Shown in pieces: positions 53,375-62,084 of a DNA stretch of 64,000 bases; within the stretch, counting starts at the first letter, position 1; each line of letters starts with the position of its first letter. Both the position numbers and the translations under genes were made by a program. The stretch is from assembly GCA_016720775.1 (NCBI GenBank), contig JADKJX010000004.1:62001-126000 (forward strand), in the 5' to 3' direction. This DNA comes from Chitinophagaceae bacterium. Its GTDB lineage: Bacteria > Bacteroidota > Bacteroidia > Chitinophagales > Chitinophagaceae. The notes under the pieces are model-generated. The model saw only the letters and a list, made by a program, of their open reading frames with translations. It was not told the DNA's origin and did no database searches.

Positions 53375-55810
53375 TTAATGCATCAATATCGTTGTTCCCT
53401 TTGCCTTGTACACTTTATTATCGAAGCCGATTGCTTCCAGCATCCATACCATGGTTTGCATTTCGGCGGGTGCGGATCCTTGGCGGCCATCCCATCCTTT
53501 TGCGGCATCGTGGCTTTCAAATACCAGTTGTCCCCAGCGGTTGTAAACCCGGAAGAAAGTAAGTTGCTTAATACCGATCATATAGGGGCGGAGTACATCG
53601 TTCAGGCCGTCATTATTGGGCGTAAAAGTATTGGGTACAAAAATGGTAATGTCTTTTACCAGTTTCACCGCCTGCGTATCAATGGTAATACAGCCCGATC
53701 TTGTTTTCAGTTCAATGGTGTATGTCACTTCCGTATTCCCGGTGAACACGGGGGTGTAGCTGCGTGGGTTGTCCAGGCTGGTAGCGGGAGTCCAAAGTAC
53801 ATCATCACCAATATTTCTTGCCTGCAATGGGCTGGGGAGATTCATAACAGCAAACTGCGGCGGGTTGTTCCTGCCCGGCTTTGGTGCATCTACCGTTACA
53901 AATCTTTTTTGTATGCTCAGCGGATGCGGGCATTGGCCACTGCTTACCGAAAGGCTCATTATATAATTGCCGGCAACGTTATAAACCTGTGGCGGTGGGT
54001 TGCGCAGGGTAGATGTGTTGCCGTTGCCAAAGTCCCATAAATAAAACACAGGCGTATTCCCCGGTTCTATGGTTGTATTCACCGGTAATACCGGCAGCTT
54101 AATGCAAACCGGGTCAATGGTAAAACCGGCAACCACATTTGGATGTACGGTTACGGTGAATGCTGCGCTGTCGTAACAAACATCGCTTGCCCTTACTATC
54201 AGTACCACGGTATACGTGCCCGGCGCTTTATAACTGTAGGCTGCATTTCGTGAAGTGGCGGTAACGCCATCGCCGAATTTCCAGAGGTATTGCATTTCGC
54301 CAACAGCATTGCTGCTGTTGTTTGTAAAAACAAACCGGTTGTTAAGCATACACTGGGTTGGATCATTTACGGTAAATAAAACCTGCGGAATGGATGTAAT
54401 GCTTATATCCTGTGTTATTGTATTCAGTATGCAACCGGCAAAACTCATTACCATGGCATAATAGGTTCCCGATTGGGTAACCCTTAATATTGTTTGGTTA
54501 GCACCTGGTATTGCTACTCCGTTTCTATACCATTGTATGCTGTCGGCAGGCAATACTTTTAAGATGGTACTGTCGCCGCTGCCAATACACCAGGCCGTAC
54601 TGCCAATTACCTGCAGGTTGTTATTAAGTATGGCTGCTTTTACCACCACGGTATCAGCGCTTACACATCCGCCTCCATTGTGCATTACAGAAAGCACATA
54701 GGTGGTTGTGGTATCGGGTGTGGCGTACGGGTTAGATATCGTGGAATAACTAAGTCCCGTTGCAGGGCTCCATTGGTATACCCAGCCAGGCTTTGGCGGA
54801 ACGCCTATCTGTACCGGTATGTTATTGCAGGAACTAAGGTCTGGCCCTGCCTGGGCATTGTAATGCAGCGTGTCTCTCAGATCAGTATATAATGTATCGC
54901 GGCAACCATAGCCATCATAGGGATCAAGCACAACAGCAACCGTAGTGCCTGTTGAAGGCGGGGGCATAAAAACAAGTGTTTGCTGGTTGCCCAATACCTG
55001 TGTAAAAGCCTGGTTGTACCAGGTATAGGTTTTATAACCGTAAGGTGCCGTTACAAATACAACGGAATCATCGGGACAAAAGTCAGCGCCTTCAAAGCGG
55101 TCGCTGCATTCGGTGTTCACATCAATGTATGCATAACCAAAGTGCCTGCGGAAAGTACAATCAGCCGTTTTAAAGAACAGCCTGATCTCGTTGCCTGCTA
55201 CATTATTAAGATTGATAGAAACGGCCGACCATTTTTTGAACCATACCGGCGTAGTTCCTCCCGGGTTGGGTGAAAGTTCAAAACCGGGCAGGGGTGAACC
55301 ATTGGCGAAAAAAGTAAAAGAAGAACAATAGATAAGATCGCCGGTTGTCATGTTCATGATCTCAATTTCCATGCGTGGCTGTTCGCTTGGCTGGTGGCCG
55401 GGATCCTGGAAAACAACCGCATAGTTATAGATCAGGTTATAAACATTTGCACCGGCCGGCACCCTAAAGTCGTAAGAAACTCCTTCTGCTTCTGTACCTG
55501 CCTCGTTATTTCCCAATTTAATGGAATGGCCGCTGCCATTGGGACAATTCCTGGGAAAATCTCCGTACTCATCATTGCCGGCGCCTGAGCTATACATGGT
55601 TTGCCGGTTAAACACAGGACCTCCGGAATAATTAAAGGTAATTAAATTAGTACCGCCTACGGAAGCTGCTGAACCTGTATAGCAGACCCATCCATCAAAA
55701 GTGCCGCTTTCAAAATCAATATTCGGCGGACAGTTTTGTGCCTGTGAATTAAATACTGCACAGCAGAATAAACAGAAAGTTAGTGATGATATGTGACGAA
55801 AGCCCGCCAT
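53375..55810 (-). CDS. PKD-domain T9SS surface protein
   Basis: A secreted protein of 811 aa; I start it at 55810 (MAGFRHISSLTFCLFCC, a signal peptide) instead of 55819. The N-terminal region (about 20-230) is a lectin-like beta-sandwich (NIDFESGTFDGWVCYTGSA ... RHFGYAYIDVNTEC). Ig/PKD-like units follow, including two PKD domains at about 480-546 (YLWKFGDGVTATSRNAAYSY) and 563-623 (YLWDFGNGNTSTL). The last 90 residues are a CHU_C domain (VPNTFTPNNDGLNDVLRP ... VYNRWGQLVFES), the T9SS export signal. It is monocistronic and probably surface-exposed adhesive material. Confidence 0.92.
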   Translation of the reverse strand: MAGFRHISSLTFCLFCCAVFNSQAQNCPPNIDFESGTFDGWVCYTGSAASVGGTNLITFNYSGGPVFNRQTMYSSGAGNDEYGDFPRNCPNGSGHSIKLGNNEAGTEAEGVSYDFRVPAGANVYNLIYNYAVVFQDPGHQPSEQPRMEIEIMNMTTGDLIYCSSFTFFANGSPLPGFELSPNPGGTTPVWFKKWSAVSINLNNVAGNEIRLFFKTADCTFRRHFGYAYIDVNTECSDRFEGADFCPDDSVVFVTAPYGYKTYTWYNQAFTQVLGNQQTLVFMPPPSTGTTVAVVLDPYDGYGCRDTLYTDLRDTLHYNAQAGPDLSSCNNIPVQIGVPPKPGWVYQWSPATGLSYSTISNPYATPDTTTTYVLSVMHNGGGCVSADTVVVKAAILNNNLQVIGSTAWCIGSGDSTILKVLPADSIQWYRNGVAIPGANQTILRVTQSGTYYAMVMSFAGCILNTITQDISITSIPQVLFTVNDPTQCMLNNRFVFTNNSSNAVGEMQYLWKFGDGVTATSRNAAYSYKAPGTYTVVLIVRASDVCYDSAAFTVTVHPNVVAGFTIDPVCIKLPVLPVNTTIEPGNTPVFYLWDFGNGNTSTLRNPPPQVYNVAGNYIMSLSVSSGQCPHPLSIQKRFVTVDAPKPGRNNPPQFAVMNLPSPLQARNIGDDVLWTPATSLDNPRSYTPVFTGNTEVTYTIELKTRSGCITIDTQAVKLVKDITIFVPNTFTPNNDGLNDVLRPYMIGIKQLTFFRVYNRWGQLVFESHDAAKGWDGRQGSAPAEMQTMVWMLEAIGFDNKVYKAKGTTILMH

Positions 55811-55979
55811 TATACACAAGTGTTTGAGTAAGAATTACCCTCTTTTACATCTCTAATAAAGATAAGGCAAATCCTGCATGACTTTTTATCTTGTTTAATT
55901 AATAAACGATTTAAATCCCCGGATGGTTGTCATCAAAGTAATTATTATGTTTATTCCTTGCTGATTAGGCTTTATCCGG

Positions 55980-55987
55980 TAAATTTG
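55980..55987 (+). promoter_or_regulatory. -7 box of prfB, nearly leaderless
   Basis: TAAATTTG fits TAnnTTTG and ends only 4 nt before the prfB ATG (55992). If it is used, the mRNA would start at or next to the start codon. Confidence 0.45.
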
Positions 55988-55991
55988 CGCC

Positions 55992-57084
55992 ATGACAATC
56001 GAACATCTTAAATCTATGAGGGACCGTGTGCTGGTCTTGGGGAGGTTTCTTTGACGTCGCTAACAGAGAAGCCAAGATCGCGAATGACAAACAACTTTCC
56101 CTTTCGCCGGGTTTTTGGGATGATAATGCCCGGGCAACTTCCATTTTAAAGGAGATCAAAGTAAACGAGTACTGGATAAACCTGTACCATGCTGTTAATA
56201 CGGCTGTGGAGGATTTTGCTGTGCTCTTTGAGTTTTGGAAGGCAGGAGAAACAACAGAAGAAGACGTAAAACAGGCCTATGACCATGCCATAGAAAAAAT
56301 TGAAGAAGCAGAATTCAAAAGCACCTTAAATGAGCCGGAAGATGAACTGCCTGCCGTGTTGCAGATAAACAGCGGCGCCGGTGGTACCGAAAGCCAGGAC
56401 TGGGCCGAGATGCTTGCCCGCATGTACCGCATGTATGGCGAGAAGCAGGGCTGGAAGGTTACGGAGATCGACTGGCAGTGGGGTGATGGCGCCGGTATTA
56501 AAACCTGTACCTACGAGTTTGAAGGCGACTTTGCCTATGGTTTTTTGAAATCGGAGAATGGCGTTCATCGTCTTGTTCGTATCTCTCCATTCGACAGTAA
56601 TGCAAGGAGGCATACGTCTTTTGCAAGTGTGAATGTTTATCCGTTGGTGGATGATACGATCAATATTGAAGTAAACCCGGCTGATGTGAAAATGGAAACA
56701 TCAAGAAGCGGTGGCGCCGGCGGACAGAACGTAAATAAAGTAGAAACGAAAGTTCAGCTTACACATATTCCAACCGGCATTGTGGTTGTTTGCCAGCAAG
56801 ACAGGAGCCAGCTTGGCAACCGTGAATTAGCCATGCAGATGTTGAAGAGCCGCCTGTATGAAATAGAATTACAAAAGCGCAATGCACTGAAAGATGCAGC
56901 AAACAGCAAGAAGAAAAAGATAGAGTGGGGCAGCCAGATACGCAGTTATGTATTTCATCCTTATAAAATGATCAAAGACCACCGCACCGATTATGAAGTG
57001 GGTAACGTGGGCCCGGTGATGGACGGCGAACTGGATGGATTTATTAAAGCGTACCTGATGAGTGAGAAGGAAACGGAAGGATAA
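55992..57084 (+). CDS. prfB: Peptide chain release factor 2, programmed +1 frameshift
   Basis: Terminates translation at UGA and UAA. The gene is read as 55992-56051 joined to 56053-57084, giving 363 aa. The first 20 codons ([20 protein letters not shown]) run into CTT TGA C at 56049-56055, preceded by the SD-like GGGGAGG with exactly three bases before CTT, the arrangement of the autoregulatory +1 shift of E. coli prfB. The second frame continues [15 protein letters not shown]. The codon-recognition tripeptide SPF is near 198 ([12 protein letters not shown]) and the GGQ motif near 242 ([14 protein letters not shown]). Frameshifting rises when RF2 is scarce, so the factor controls its own synthesis. 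Confidence 0.95.
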
Positions 57085-57098
57085 TTTGAGGATGAGGC

Positions 57099-57118
57099 AA
57101 TTTGAAGATTTGAAGATG
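57099..57118 (+). repeat. Inverted word-repeat left of the four-helix-bundle cassette
   Basis: AATTTGAAGATTTGAAGATG, built from the reverse complement of the words CAAATTTTC/CTTCAAATT used in the 33-nt direct repeats at 57194 and 57600. It lies 14 nt after the prfB stop. Confidence 0.65.
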
Positions 57119-57193
57119 GGTTAATTCGAAAATGGGGAAAACATCTTTTAAATGGAGTTTTTTATCTACCGAGAACGGTTCCTGTTCTCTAAT

Positions 57194-57226
57194 TTTCAAA
57201 TTTTCAAATCATCAAATTTTCAAATT
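57194..57226 (+). repeat. 33-nt direct repeat, left copy
   Basis: A run of CAAATTTT words starting TTTCAAATTTTCAAATCAT. The copy at 57600-57632 matches in 31 of 33 positions. It ends 3 nt before the ATG of the four-helix-bundle gene. Confidence 0.8.
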
Positions 57227-57229
57227 GTT

Positions 57230-57592
57230 ATGCAGAACAATAAGGGAAGGAATTTAATAGTGGACCTCAGTTTTGAATTTGCTTTAGCGATCGTAAAATA
57301 TGCTGAATCGTTGGAAACCAATCGCAGATATATAATTGCAAGGCAGTTGTTCAGATCCGGGACAAGTATTGGAGCAAATGTACGAGAAGCACAGAATGCA
57401 GAAAGTAAGGCTGATTTTGTTCATAAACTGAAAATTGCAGCGAAAGAAGCTGACGAAACAGAATATTGGTTGTTACTTTGCAAAAAATCTGAAGGATATG
57501 CACACTGTGATACCTTAATAGATAATTGTTCTTCGATCATCAAAGTATTGTCGAAAATAATCGCATCTTCAAAAACAAAATTAAGTCACTAA
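57230..57592 (+). CDS. Four-helix-bundle protein (S23/IVP family)
   Basis: A 120-aa protein of the 23S rRNA intervening-sequence (S23) four-helix-bundle family. The pattern is visible from SFEFALAIVKYAESL through ARQLFRSGTSIGANVREAQNAES, FVHKLKIAAKEADETEYWLLL and the last helix SSIIKVLSKIIASSK. I start it at 57230 (MQNNKGRNLIV) because the upstream 26 codons of the ORF are just the translated repeat (FSNFQIFKSSNFQI). The family includes the Avd protein of diversity-generating retroelements, but neither reverse transcriptase nor template repeat is present. The gene is bracketed by 33-nt direct repeats and separates prfB from pruA. Confidence 0.88.
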   Translation: MQNNKGRNLIVDLSFEFALAIVKYAESLETNRRYIIARQLFRSGTSIGANVREAQNAESKADFVHKLKIAAKEADETEYWLLLCKKSEGYAHCDTLIDNCSSIIKVLSKIIASSKTKLSH

Positions 57593-57599
57593 GGATAAT

Positions 57600-57632
57600 C
57601 TTCAAATTTTCAAATCACCAAATTTTCAAATT
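57600..57632 (+). repeat. 33-nt direct repeat, right copy
   Basis: CTTCAAATTTTCAAATCACC and the following CAAATTTT words. It starts 8 nt after the four-helix-bundle stop and ends 6 nt before the pruA ATG. Only two positions differ from the copy at 57194. Confidence 0.8.
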
Positions 57633-57638
57633 AAGTAT

Positions 57639-59273
57639 ATGCAATACGGAGATTTTTATTACCCAATGCCCGCTAACGAACCGGTTTTAAGTTATGCTCC
57701 GGGCAGTAAAGAAAAAGCAGCACTTAAAGCAGCTTTAAAAGAATTAAAAAGTACAAAGATCGATGTGCCCATGTATATCGGTGGTGAAGAAGTGCGAACG
57801 GGTAAAACAGTTGAGCTTCGTCCGCCGCATGAGCGTAAACATTTGCTGGGTCAGTTTCATGTAGGTGAAGCAAAGCATGTTACCAAAGCGATCAATGCCG
57901 CATTGAAAGTAAAAGATAAATGGGCCGGCATGAGTTGGGAGAACCGGGCCAATATCTTTTTAAAGGCTGCTGATCTTTTAGCCGGAAAGTATCGCCCGTA
58001 TATCAATGGTACCACCATGCTGGGACAAAGCAAGAATGCATTCCAGGCAGAGATCGATGCGGCATGTGAACTGATCGACTTCCTTCGTTTCAATGTTCAT
58101 TTCTTAAGTGATATTTACCGTCAGCAACCCATCAGTGGTCCCTCGATGAATAACCGGCTGGAGTATCGTCCGCTGGAAGGATTTGTATTTGCATTAACGC
58201 CCTTTAATTTCACGGCCATTGGTGGTAATCTTCCTACATCTGCTGCCATGTGCGGTAATGTGGTCATCTGGAAATGTGCCAACACACAGGTGTACAGCGC
58301 ACAGATGTTCATGCGTATTTTAAAAGAAGCCGGTTTGCCCGATGGGGTTATCAACCTGGTTTTCATTGATGGACCAACCATTGGCGAAGTTGTTTTTAAT
58401 CACCGTGATTTTGCAGGTATCCATTTTACCGGAAGCACGGGTGTATTTAATAAAATGTGGGAGACGATCGGAAAGAACATGAGCATGTATCGTTCTTATC
58501 CACGTATCGTTGGCGAAACCGGCGGAAAAGATTTTGTGATCGCTCATAAAAGTGCCGATCCGGATGTGGTTGTTACCGCTTTGGCAAGAGGAGCTTTTGA
58601 ATACCAGGGACAAAAATGTTCGGCTGCATCCAGGGCATATATTCCATCTAATATAGCTGCAGAAGTAAAAAAGAAATTAGTAGATGCGGTAAAGACCATG
58701 AAGATGGGAACGGTAGAAGACTTTACCAATTTCGTGAACGCCGTAATTGATGAAAAAAGTTTTAATAAACTGGAAGGATATATAAAAGGGGCAAGAAAAA
58801 GAGACAGCAAGGCAAAAATATGGGTAGGCGGTGGATGCGATAAAACAAATGGTTATTTTATTGAGCCAACCATCATCGAAGCAACCGATCCGTATTATGT
58901 AACTATGTGCGAAGAATTATTCGGCCCGGTTCTTACGGTTTATATCTACGATGAAAATAAATATGAAGAAACATTGAAGCTGGTTGATAGTACTTCTCCT
59001 TATGCCTTAACCGGTGCTGTAATTGCGCAGGATCGATATGCAGTGGAACTGGCAACAAACAGGCTTCGTAACAGTGCCGGTAATTTTTATATCAACGATA
59101 AGCCAACCGGTGCCGTGGTAGGACAGCAGCCATTTGGCGGGGCCAGGGGCAGCGGTACCAATGATAAAGCAGGGTCTATCCTGAATTTATACCGTTGGTT
59201 AAGTGCCCGTACGATCAAAGAAACCTTTAATTCACCAACGGATTACCGTTATCCGTTCATGCAGGAAAAATAA
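57639..59273 (+). CDS. pruA: L-glutamate gamma-semialdehyde dehydrogenase
   Basis: Oxidises L-glutamate gamma-semialdehyde (from proline, via P5C) to glutamate with NAD+. At 544 aa it has the size of the stand-alone P5CDH type 1. The NAD-binding region shows ALTPFNFTAIGGNLPT and IHFTGSTGVF. Catalytic Glu is in RIVGETGGKDF (about residue 292) and catalytic Cys in YQGQKCSAASRAY (about 327). The C-terminal PFGGARGSGTNDKAG is intact. No prodh gene (putA domain) is adjacent. Translation starts 6 nt after the right repeat of the cassette, so its native leader may have been altered by that insertion. Confidence 0.95.
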   Translation: MQYGDFYYPMPANEPVLSYAPGSKEKAALKAALKELKSTKIDVPMYIGGEEVRTGKTVELRPPHERKHLLGQFHVGEAKHVTKAINAALKVKDKWAGMSWENRANIFLKAADLLAGKYRPYINGTTMLGQSKNAFQAEIDAACELIDFLRFNVHFLSDIYRQQPISGPSMNNRLEYRPLEGFVFALTPFNFTAIGGNLPTSAAMCGNVVIWKCANTQVYSAQMFMRILKEAGLPDGVINLVFIDGPTIGEVVFNHRDFAGIHFTGSTGVFNKMWETIGKNMSMYRSYPRIVGETGGKDFVIAHKSADPDVVVTALARGAFEYQGQKCSAASRAYIPSNIAAEVKKKLVDAVKTMKMGTVEDFTNFVNAVIDEKSFNKLEGYIKGARKRDSKAKIWVGGGCDKTNGYFIEPTIIEATDPYYVTMCEELFGPVLTVYIYDENKYEETLKLVDSTSPYALTGAVIAQDRYAVELATNRLRNSAGNFYINDKPTGAVVGQQPFGGARGSGTNDKAGSILNLYRWLSARTIKETFNSPTDYRYPFMQEK

Positions 59274-59336
59274 CTAAACCAATAATATCTTAAAGACCTT
59301 ATTGCATTTTATAAAATAACATAAATAAATATAAAG

Positions 59337-59945
59337 ATGATGACAAAAGTTCGGTTTACATTACCAGCCTCAAATGTTATTGATGAAGCGGAATGTATTT
59401 TAGTCGGAGAATTCAATAACTGGAATCCCGGCGAAGGGATATTATTGCAAAAAGAAGAAGACGGTTCTATGAAGGCAGAACTTGAACTGGCCGGCGGCAG
59501 AGAATATCAATACCGTTACCTGCTCAGCAATGGCCGCTGGGTGAATGATGACGGAGAGAAGATCATTTCGGATGTGCATGGATACCAGGTTGAGAATTGT
59601 ATCATCCGGGTTCCGGAAACAATTCAAAATTCAAAAGTAAAAACAGTAAAAGCGGCAAAGCCTAAAACTGCAGCTAAAGTAAAAGCAGAAATTGTAAAAG
59701 ATGATCTTACCAAAGTAGAAGGAATAGGTAAAAAGATTGAAACACTCCTGAACAAAAGCGGGATCAGTTCATACAAACAACTTTCAGGATCCACGGCAAA
59801 AAAGCTGAAGCAGATACTTGAAGACGCCGGAAGCAAGTTCAGTATGCACAACCCGGGCACCTGGCCAAAGCAGGCAAAACTTGCGGCAAAAGGTAAATGG
59901 GATGAACTTGCAGAACTGCAGCAGGAATTGAAAGGCGGGAAATAA
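59337..59945 (+). CDS. CBM48-type/isoamylase-N domain fused to helix-hairpin-helix domain
   Basis: A 202-aa two-domain protein. Residues about 1-95 form an AMPK/CBM48-like early set (ECILVGEFNNWNPGEGILLQKEED ... REYQYRYLLSNGRWVNDDGE), usually a glycogen or starch-binding module. A Lys/Ala-rich linker (about 100-122) follows. Residues about 123-202 form a helix-hairpin-helix unit (DDLTKVEGIGKKIETLLNKSGISSYKQL ... NPGTWPKQAKLAAKGKWDEL), a domain that in Bacteroidota often stands alone or at the end of ribosomal L21-like or other small proteins and is thought to bind nucleic acid. No catalytic site is present. The linking of the two is uncommon. The start may be 59337 or 59340. It ends before a terminator. 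Confidence 0.85.
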   Translation: MMTKVRFTLPASNVIDEAECILVGEFNNWNPGEGILLQKEEDGSMKAELELAGGREYQYRYLLSNGRWVNDDGEKIISDVHGYQVENCIIRVPETIQNSKVKTVKAAKPKTAAKVKAEIVKDDLTKVEGIGKKIETLLNKSGISSYKQLSGSTAKKLKQILEDAGSKFSMHNPGTWPKQAKLAAKGKWDELAELQQELKGGK

Positions 59946-59967
59946 ATATTTTTGAATCCATAAAGAG

Positions 59968-59993
59968 AGTCCCTGCAAACAGGGACTTTTTTT
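59968..59993 (+). terminator. Rho-independent terminator upstream of pyrR
   Basis: AGTCCCTG (59968-59975), loop CAAA, CAGGGACT (59980-59987) and a T-run to 59993. It lies 23 nt after the CBM48-HHH stop and 42 nt before the pyrR start. It probably ends the upstream gene; no antiterminator partner for a PyrR attenuator is obvious. Confidence 0.85.
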
Positions 59994-60034
59994 ATCGGCC
60001 AATAAAAGATAAATTCGCTTGTAAAAAGATTCAT

Positions 60035-60544
60035 TTGAAAACGATACTGGACAAACAACAATTACACCTCACCATACTGCGGCTGGCTCACCAGTTATTG
60101 GAAAACCAGTTGAATTTAAACGATGTGGCGTTCATTGGCATTCAACCACGGGGAGTGAAAGTGGGCAGCAGGCTGATGGAATGTATCCGGCAACTTTGTC
60201 CAAATGAAAAATTACAGTATGGCATCCTTGATATAACTTTTTACCGGGATGATGTACGGGACGAACTGCATGTGGCCAATAAAACAGATATTCCTTTTTC
60301 GATCGAAGGCAAGAAAGTTATTTTAATAGATGATGTGCTGTATACCGGCAGAACGATACGGGCCGCTTTGGATGCCATCCAGGATTTTGGCAGGCCGCAG
60401 AAAGTGGAGTTATGTGTGTTGGTTGACCGGCGCTTCAACCGGGAGTTGCCGATCCAGCCGGATTATTACGGCAAGGCCATTGATTCCATTATTTCTCAAA
60501 AAGTAAAAGTGGAGTGGGACAAGGAGGAAGTGGTTTTATATTAG
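60035..60544 (+). CDS. pyrR: PyrR-type bifunctional regulator/uracil phosphoribosyltransferase
   Basis: A 169-aa type I phosphoribosyltransferase. The PRPP-binding loop is KVILIDDVLYTGRTIRAALDAI (about residues 90-110) and VAFIGIQPRGVKVGSRL near 30 is typical of PyrR. PyrR binds pyr mRNA with UMP in many bacteria and also makes UMP from uracil; the mode used in Bacteroidota is not established. Translation starts at TTG 60035: no ATG or GTG lies upstream in frame after the terminator. pyrB follows 95 nt later, which supports the assignment. Confidence 0.9.
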   Translation: MKTILDKQQLHLTILRLAHQLLENQLNLNDVAFIGIQPRGVKVGSRLMECIRQLCPNEKLQYGILDITFYRDDVRDELHVANKTDIPFSIEGKKVILIDDVLYTGRTIRAALDAIQDFGRPQKVELCVLVDRRFNRELPIQPDYYGKAIDSIISQKVKVEWDKEEVVLY

Positions 60545-60610
60545 GAAGTCTGATTTCAGAAGTCAGAGAGCCGAGGTCGGACCTCAGATTTCAAACCTCA
60601 TACTTCGATT
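60545..60610. repeat. Hairpin and word-repeat between pyrR and pyrB
   Basis: GAGGTC-g-GACCTC (60573-60585) is a perfect palindrome, preceded by CTGATTTCAG/AAGTCAG words and followed by ATTTCAAACCTCATACTTC, which resembles the word repeats at 2658-2682. It could influence read-through from pyrR into pyrB. Confidence 0.5.
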
Positions 60611-60639
60611 TATCTTTTTTACCATAACTTCGCAGCTTA

Positions 60640-61380
60640 ATGCAACTATCTACCAAACATCTATTGGGCATTAAAGATCTCACTGCGCAAGACATTTCAC
60701 TTATTTTATCCACCGCCACCCAGTTCAAGGAAGTTTTACAGCGTTCTGTAAAAAAGGTTCCTTCATTACGGGACGTGACCATCGTGAACCTCTTTTACGA
60801 AAATTCAACACGAACAAGGATATCTTTTGAGCTGGCTGAAAAACGGCTGAGTGCAGATACGATCAATTTTACGACTGCAGCATCATCTGTATCAAAGGGT
60901 GAAACTTTGCTGGATACAGTGAACAATATCCTGAGCATGAAAGTGGATATGGTGGTGATGCGGCACAGTGCAAGCGGTGCCCCTCATTTTTTAGCAAAAC
61001 ATATTCCGGCTGCCATTATTAATGCCGGTGATGGAATTAACGAGCATCCTACCCAGGCATTACTGGATGCATTATCCATACAGGAAAAACTCGGAAGCCT
61101 GGAAGGAAAGAAGGTGGTGCTGGTTGGTGACATTATGCATTCACATGTTGCGTTGAGCAATATTTACCTGTTAAATAAAATGGGTGCAGAAGTGATGGTT
61201 GCCGGTCCGCCTACATTGATCCCGAAATACATCAGGGAATCATTGAATGTAAAAGTGGAATACAATTTAGAAAGGCATTGGAATGGTGTGATGTGGCGAA
61301 CGTGTTGCGCATTCAACTTGAACGACAGAACCAGGTTTTATTTTCTTCCCTACGGGAATATAATCTTGCTTACGGGGTAA
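60640..61380 (+). CDS. pyrB: Aspartate carbamoyltransferase catalytic chain, N-terminal part (frameshifted)
   Basis: Condenses carbamoyl phosphate and aspartate in the second step of pyrimidine synthesis. The carbamoyl-phosphate loop [19 protein letters not shown], the 80s loop region [15 protein letters not shown] and [12 protein letters not shown] are all intact, as is [16 protein letters not shown]. The frame is lost at GAAAGG 61270-61275: adding one A gives [17 protein letters not shown] instead of the observed [15 protein letters not shown]. The last 35 residues of this ORF are out of frame. The essential nature of the gene argues for a sequencing error. Confidence 0.93.
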   Translation: MQLSTKHLLGIKDLTAQDISLILSTATQFKEVLQRSVKKVPSLRDVTIVNLFYENSTRTRISFELAEKRLSADTINFTTAASSVSKGETLLDTVNNILSMKVDMVVMRHSASGAPHFLAKHIPAAIINAGDGINEHPTQALLDALSIQEKLGSLEGKKVVLVGDIMHSHVALSNIYLLNKMGAEVMVAGPPTLIPKYIRESLNVKVEYNLERHWNGVMWRTCCAFNLNDRTRFYFLPYGNIILLTG

Positions 61381-61580
61381 GCAGAAAATTGCTGGGCGGA
61401 TTGAAAAAAGAAATTGTAATTATGCACCCGGGGCCTATCAATCGCGGTGTGGAAATTGACAGCGACGTGGCTGACGGGAATCAATCCATTATTCTGCAAC
61501 AGGTGGAAAACGGCGTGGCTGTGCGAATGGCTGCTTTATATCTTCTGGCTGGTAATAAACCAGGGGCACAAACCAATTAA
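61278..61580 (+). CDS. pyrB: Aspartate carbamoyltransferase catalytic chain, C-terminal part (frameshifted)
   Basis: This is the continuation of pyr[17 protein letters not shown] and then [23 protein letters not shown], which contains the aspartate-binding HPGP motif, and the last helix [12 protein letters not shown] 61278 is internal. The restored gene spans 60640-61580, about 314 codons, the usual length. coaD starts 21 nt later. No regulatory pyrI gene is adjacent. Confidence 0.9.
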   Translation: MEWCDVANVLRIQLERQNQVLFSSLREYNLAYGVSRKLLGGLKKEIVIMHPGPINRGVEIDSDVADGNQSIILQQVENGVAVRMAALYLLAGNKPGAQTN

Positions 61581-61601
61581 CCAATTAACGGATTAACCAA
61601 C

Positions 61602-62078
61602 ATGAAACGCATCTGTTTATTTCCCGGCACATTCGACCCTTTGACATTGGGTCATACTGATATCATAGACCGGGCTCTGCCTTTGTTTGATAAACTGGTG
61701 ATCGGGATTGGCCGCAACAGTAACAAGAAACCCATGTTCAGCGAAAAGCAGCGGTTAAAATGGTTGAAGGAAATTTACAAGAATAATCCCAAGGTAGCTG
61801 CTATTGCGTATGATGGATTAACGGTGGATTGCTGTAGAAAAGTAGGCGCTAATTTTATTTTACGTGGTATCCGCTACGTGAATGATTTTGAATATGAAAA
61901 GGCCATTGCCGATATGAACCGCAGCATTGAACCCGAGATCGAAACTATTTTTCTTACCTGCCTTCCTCAATTTACATCCGTTGCCTCTACGCTGGTAAGA
62001 GATGTACTGCGTAATGGCGGAGATGTTTCTCAATTTCTGCCGGATGTTGTAAAACGTTCTATTGGCAAGATGAAATAG
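61602..62078 (+). CDS. coaD: Phosphopantetheine adenylyltransferase
   Basis: Transfers AMP from ATP to 4'-phosphopantetheine, the penultimate step of coenzyme A synthesis. At 158 aa it has standard length. The nucleotidyltransferase motif is CLFPGTFDPLTLGHTD, with His18 of the (T/H)xGH site. The substrate loop GANFILRGIRYVNDFEYE and the ISSTLVR-like motif (SVASTLVRDV) are intact. It lies between pyrB and the hotdog thioesterase in one plus-strand run with gaps of 21 and 6 nt. Confidence 0.97.
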   Translation: MKRICLFPGTFDPLTLGHTDIIDRALPLFDKLVIGIGRNSNKKPMFSEKQRLKWLKEIYKNNPKVAAIAYDGLTVDCCRKVGANFILRGIRYVNDFEYEKAIADMNRSIEPEIETIFLTCLPQFTSVASTLVRDVLRNGGDVSQFLPDVVKRSIGKMK

Positions 62079-62084
62079 CTGCTT

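Noticed and set aside
55992..56055. Frameshift in prfB as a sequencing error
   Set aside because: The CTT TGA C site with a correctly spaced SD-like element is the known programmed shift; it is not one of the homopolymer breaks.
57230..57592. Diversity-generating retroelement
   Set aside because: The four-helix-bundle family includes Avd, but no reverse transcriptase, template repeat or variable repeat is found within the window.
59968..60035. PyrR-controlled attenuator in front of pyrR
   Set aside because: Only a simple terminator is visible; I cannot find an antiterminator or the conserved PyrR-binding loop.
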